Source: Hyphochytrium catenoides (taxonomy: Eukaryota > Sar > Hyphochytriomycetes > Hyphochytriales > Hyphochytriaceae). Taken from it: a stretch of DNA of 10,637 nt. The notes below the pieces were generated by a model. It had not been told where the DNA came from. It did no database searches and saw only the letters and a list, made by a program, of their open reading frames with translations. The first letter of the stretch is position 1; each line of letters starts with the position of its first letter. The position numbers and the translations under genes were made by a program. Positions 8,697 to 10,637 of the stretch are shown in pieces. The stretch lies in NCBI GenBank assembly GCA_900088475.1, contig FLMG01004134.1:1-10637 (forward strand). The letters are read 5' to 3'.

Positions 8697-9554
8697 ATGC
8701 GGCGGGACGAACAACAACAGCTCACGAGCAGCAATAAGAAGAGACATAATGGCGTAGAAGAGTTGGAGAGAGTTAATCGAAGAAGCAACGAAGAAGCCCC
8801 TCCAGGATTGATGGAAGAGCAACGAAGTAGTCCTCGCGGTGCACGGAGAGCAAGAAGAGAGACAACCGTCGTCGCTGGCTCAGCGCCGCCATCAGAAACA
8901 CTTACTGCCAGCCACGAAGTCCCAACGTTAGTACTACATAACGACTGCATAGGACCAGTGTCTCAACGACCCTCTTCAACGACAAACGCTGTCTGTCAGC
9001 GACGACCTACGTTGTCGCCTACGGGAAGGGCAAAGGTAGTGCCCCTAAGTCGATCAAAAGGCGCTGATGCCACTTCCCTCAGCCGTAGCGTTACAGATAG
9101 CACTTGCTCAAAGAAGTCCACGACAGAGCATCATCTTCGACAAGCAACGCCTGTCTCCTCTCTGGGTCACGGAGTGCTGGTACTTGAAGATGGCAATAAC
9201 AATCCAACTAGTGCGGTTAAAGCAACCCAAGAAGAAGCTCTGATATCACCGATGTCAAGAAGGTGTTCTTCGCCAGCACAGAAGCAACCCAAGTTACGAG
9301 ATCTCTGTACTTCTCGATTGCCTTCTTCTTGCCAGGAACGAGCGCTAGGTCCAGCATGCACCCCACCACAAAAGAAGCTGGAAAGTGGTGACTCGGCCCC
9401 TGTTCCTCTTATCCATCGACGGGTGCTTGAGCTCCGTAACTCTGCACGTAAAGAGCTGATAACAGACATCAGCTACCCTCCTCAAAAAAGAAAGGTTCAC
9501 TTGTCCACACAGAGGCCACCGCTGGACCTAGCCAGGCAGCTTCGCAGCTGTTGA
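8697..9554 (+). CDS. Hypothetical Ser/Thr/Arg-rich, probably disordered 285-residue protein (or exon)
   Basis: This 285-codon frame is the second longest in the window and far longer than expected by chance. It begins with an ATG (A at -3) 24 bases after an in-frame TAG at 8670-8672 and ends in TGA. No family is recognised. The product is hydrophilic, with no signal peptide or membrane segment. It has a charged N-terminus (residues 1-33), an Arg cluster (RGARRARRE, 47-55), six Ser-Pro or Thr-Pro sites (45, 107, 151, 184, 192, 222), and a C-terminal segment with a possible amphipathic helix (LIHRRVLELRNSARKELI, 238-255). The motif PPQK followed by a basic residue occurs twice (223-227 and 261-265), the second within a nuclear-localisation-like PPQKRKV. 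These features suggest a phosphorylated nuclear protein, which is inference. An AATAAA lies 192 bases past the stop. Shorter frames on the - strand overlap it but lack comparable support. It could be one exon of a larger gene, or chance. Confidence 0.45.
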   Translation: MRRDEQQQLTSSNKKRHNGVEELERVNRRSNEEAPPGLMEEQRSSPRGARRARRETTVVAGSAPPSETLTASHEVPTLVLHNDCIGPVSQRPSSTTNAVCQRRPTLSPTGRAKVVPLSRSKGADATSLSRSVTDSTCSKKSTTEHHLRQATPVSSLGHGVLVLEDGNNNPTSAVKATQEEALISPMSRRCSSPAQKQPKLRDLCTSRLPSSCQERALGPACTPPQKKLESGDSAPVPLIHRRVLELRNSARKELITDISYPPQKRKVHLSTQRPPLDLARQLRSC

Positions 9555-9746
9555 TTAGTTTGCAAGATCTTGGGCTTCGTCGCTGTTGTTCCGTCTGCTG
9601 TCACTTCTTTTCCTTCTCAGCGACATTTTTATGCTATTTTGCTCTTGCTCTTTTTTCAGTATCGTCCACTATGGCCCTACGGCTACTACTATTGTTATTC
9701 TTCCTCCATCATCATCATAGAGCTCACTGTCAACAATAACGCCTAT

Positions 9747-9752
9747 AATAAA
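9747..9752 (+). terminator. AATAAA polyadenylation-like signal
   Basis: This canonical hexamer lies 192 bases after the stop codon at 9552-9554, an ordinary distance for a 3' untranslated region, and sits in locally AT-rich DNA. It is the only + strand AATAAA I find between 3952 and the right end. Its position supports the 8697-9554 frame being transcribed. Confidence 0.35.
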
Positions 9753-9812
9753 AGCTAGGCAAAGTCAATGTATAATAAGAATCAGAAGATAAGGGCCAGA
9801 CAATCGTCAGGA

Positions 9813-9820
9813 TATAAAAG
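9813..9820 (+). promoter_or_regulatory. TATA-box-like element TATAAAAG
   Basis: TATAAAAG closely matches the eukaryotic TATA consensus. A transcript starting about 30 bases downstream would meet an 11-codon frame at 9849, then an ATG at 9888 that opens a 17-codon frame (stop TAG 9939-9941) with a hydrophobic start (MVLARLAGTVV). That could be a short first coding exon or an upstream ORF of a gene reaching past the right edge. A promoter only about 60 bases after the poly(A)-like signal would imply tightly spaced genes. It may be coincidence. Confidence 0.22.
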
Positions 9821-10637
9821 CGTTGGTCGTCCTCGCGTCATCATCTCGATGACAGTACTGTGGGGTCTGGCTTTCAGGAGTTAAAATATGGTGCTAGCGA
9901 GGTTAGCGGGTACGGTCGTCATGGTGAGAGCGGCTGGTTAGATTCTTCGTAGATGATCTGTAAGGCAGCTGCTTGCAGGTATGGCTCTGTTGTTCTCCCG
10001 TGGTCTTCTTTGACGGGAGTAACCAGTGGAGGCCACTTTTTCGTCGCGCCGTTGGGCCAATAGATCAAAGCCAAGCTGTATGGCAGCAGGTGTGGGGCAG
10101 AGGGAGGAGAAGGGGTTAATGAGTAGTATTCTGCTGTCGTCTCCTTAATTATGGCTGCTATCTCAGCTTTTGACAGTCGATGGTCATCGATCTAAGTCAA
10201 CCAGCGCCGCTGCAGTGCCCAAAGGACCACCTCCTCTTTGCATCCTTTCCCTCATTCAAGGTCCCCAGGAGACAGCACCAGAAGATACTAGAAGCCTCTG
10301 ACAAAAGCTTCCGCACGCCTCTTCTAAGATCAGGCCTTATGATGATGTCAATAATAGTATGCTTGTCATCATCACAGGTTGTGAACAAAGTAGTTGCGTG
10401 TAGATAAGCCAGGAGACTTTGCCTTATATGGGTGGCGAGTCCTATTAGTAGCATAGGCCAGTATGCTAAGCAGCATGAGAAGAGGAGGGGATAGACAAGC
10501 TCACTCACCGGCAGCAGGAGAGTGAGAAGAGCAAGTGTTATATGTATATCTATCTCTCCAGACGGCTGCTGTCGCTCTGGACTCGACCGGTGTATGGGAT
10601 GGGACCTCTTCTCTTGGAAAGCACTATCAGGACGGGT
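9821..10637. other. Right-edge region with no supported gene
   Basis: Frames are short and unconvincing. A 75-codon + strand frame from an ATG at 10180 (stop before 10408) has weak context (T at -3) and no recognisable motif. An opposite-strand frame over 10197-10508 lacks an ATG. The region may be leader, intron or intergenic DNA of whatever lies to the right. No RNA gene or repeat array is visible. Confidence 0.45.

Noticed and set aside
8678-9469. Two opposite-strand frames (90 and 100 codons) under the 285-codon frame
   Set aside because: Both are shorter, interrupted relative to each other, and translate to Leu/Ser-rich shadows. The + strand frame has the ATG, the length and the poly(A)-like signal.
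10197-10508. 103-codon - strand frame with a hydrophobic start
   Set aside because: It has a GTG start, no domain and no supporting promoter or poly(A) signal. Its hydrophobic start alone is weak evidence.
1-10637. CRISPR array, tRNA, rRNA, or transposon ends
   Set aside because: I found no regularly spaced repeats, tRNA T-loop pattern, rRNA-like conserved segment, long terminal or inverted repeats, or transposase or reverse transcriptase motifs on either strand by eye.

Overview
The window looks like nuclear DNA from a gene-poor eukaryotic genome, most plausibly an alga or another protist. Only one gene is recognisable in 10.6 kb. No start codon has a bacterial ribosome binding site at proper spacing, there is no operon-like packing, and TATA-like and AATAAA-like elements occur. 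The rest is mostly AT/GC-balanced, stop-rich DNA full of short triplet tracts (GTA, CCT, GAT, CAT, GAA, CAG types). Intron-less genes in a sparse genome are known from some red algae, among others, but nothing here fixes the lineage.

Layout from left to right. Positions 1-2192 hold no supported gene. There are three AATAAA hexamers on the + strand (487-640), a pyrimidine tract, and a stretch (1081-1910) unusually rich in GTA/TAG triplets and small palindromes. A TATA-like element (2193-2203) and a leader with a single upstream ORF (2301-2405) precede the main gene at 2443-3951. That gene encodes a secreted 502-residue protein with a signal peptide, two bacterial-type Ig-like domains and a complete C-terminal GH114 domain (endo-alpha-1,4-polygalactosaminidase family). 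The uninterrupted frame and bacterial-style architecture suggest acquisition from bacteria, possibly actinobacteria.

From 3952 to about 8670 only short ORFs occur, two of which are listed as weak candidates. A second open frame of 285 codons (8697-9554, +) encodes a Ser/Thr/Arg/Pro-rich, probably disordered protein of no recognised family. It is followed 192 bases later by an AATAAA signal, so it may be a real gene or an exon. The right end carries a good TATA-like element (9813-9820) followed by a 17-codon ORF, possibly the start of a gene that continues beyond the window.

No multi-gene system is visible. The one well-supported function is extracellular cleavage of a galactosamine-containing polysaccharide, and that activity is inferred from family membership.
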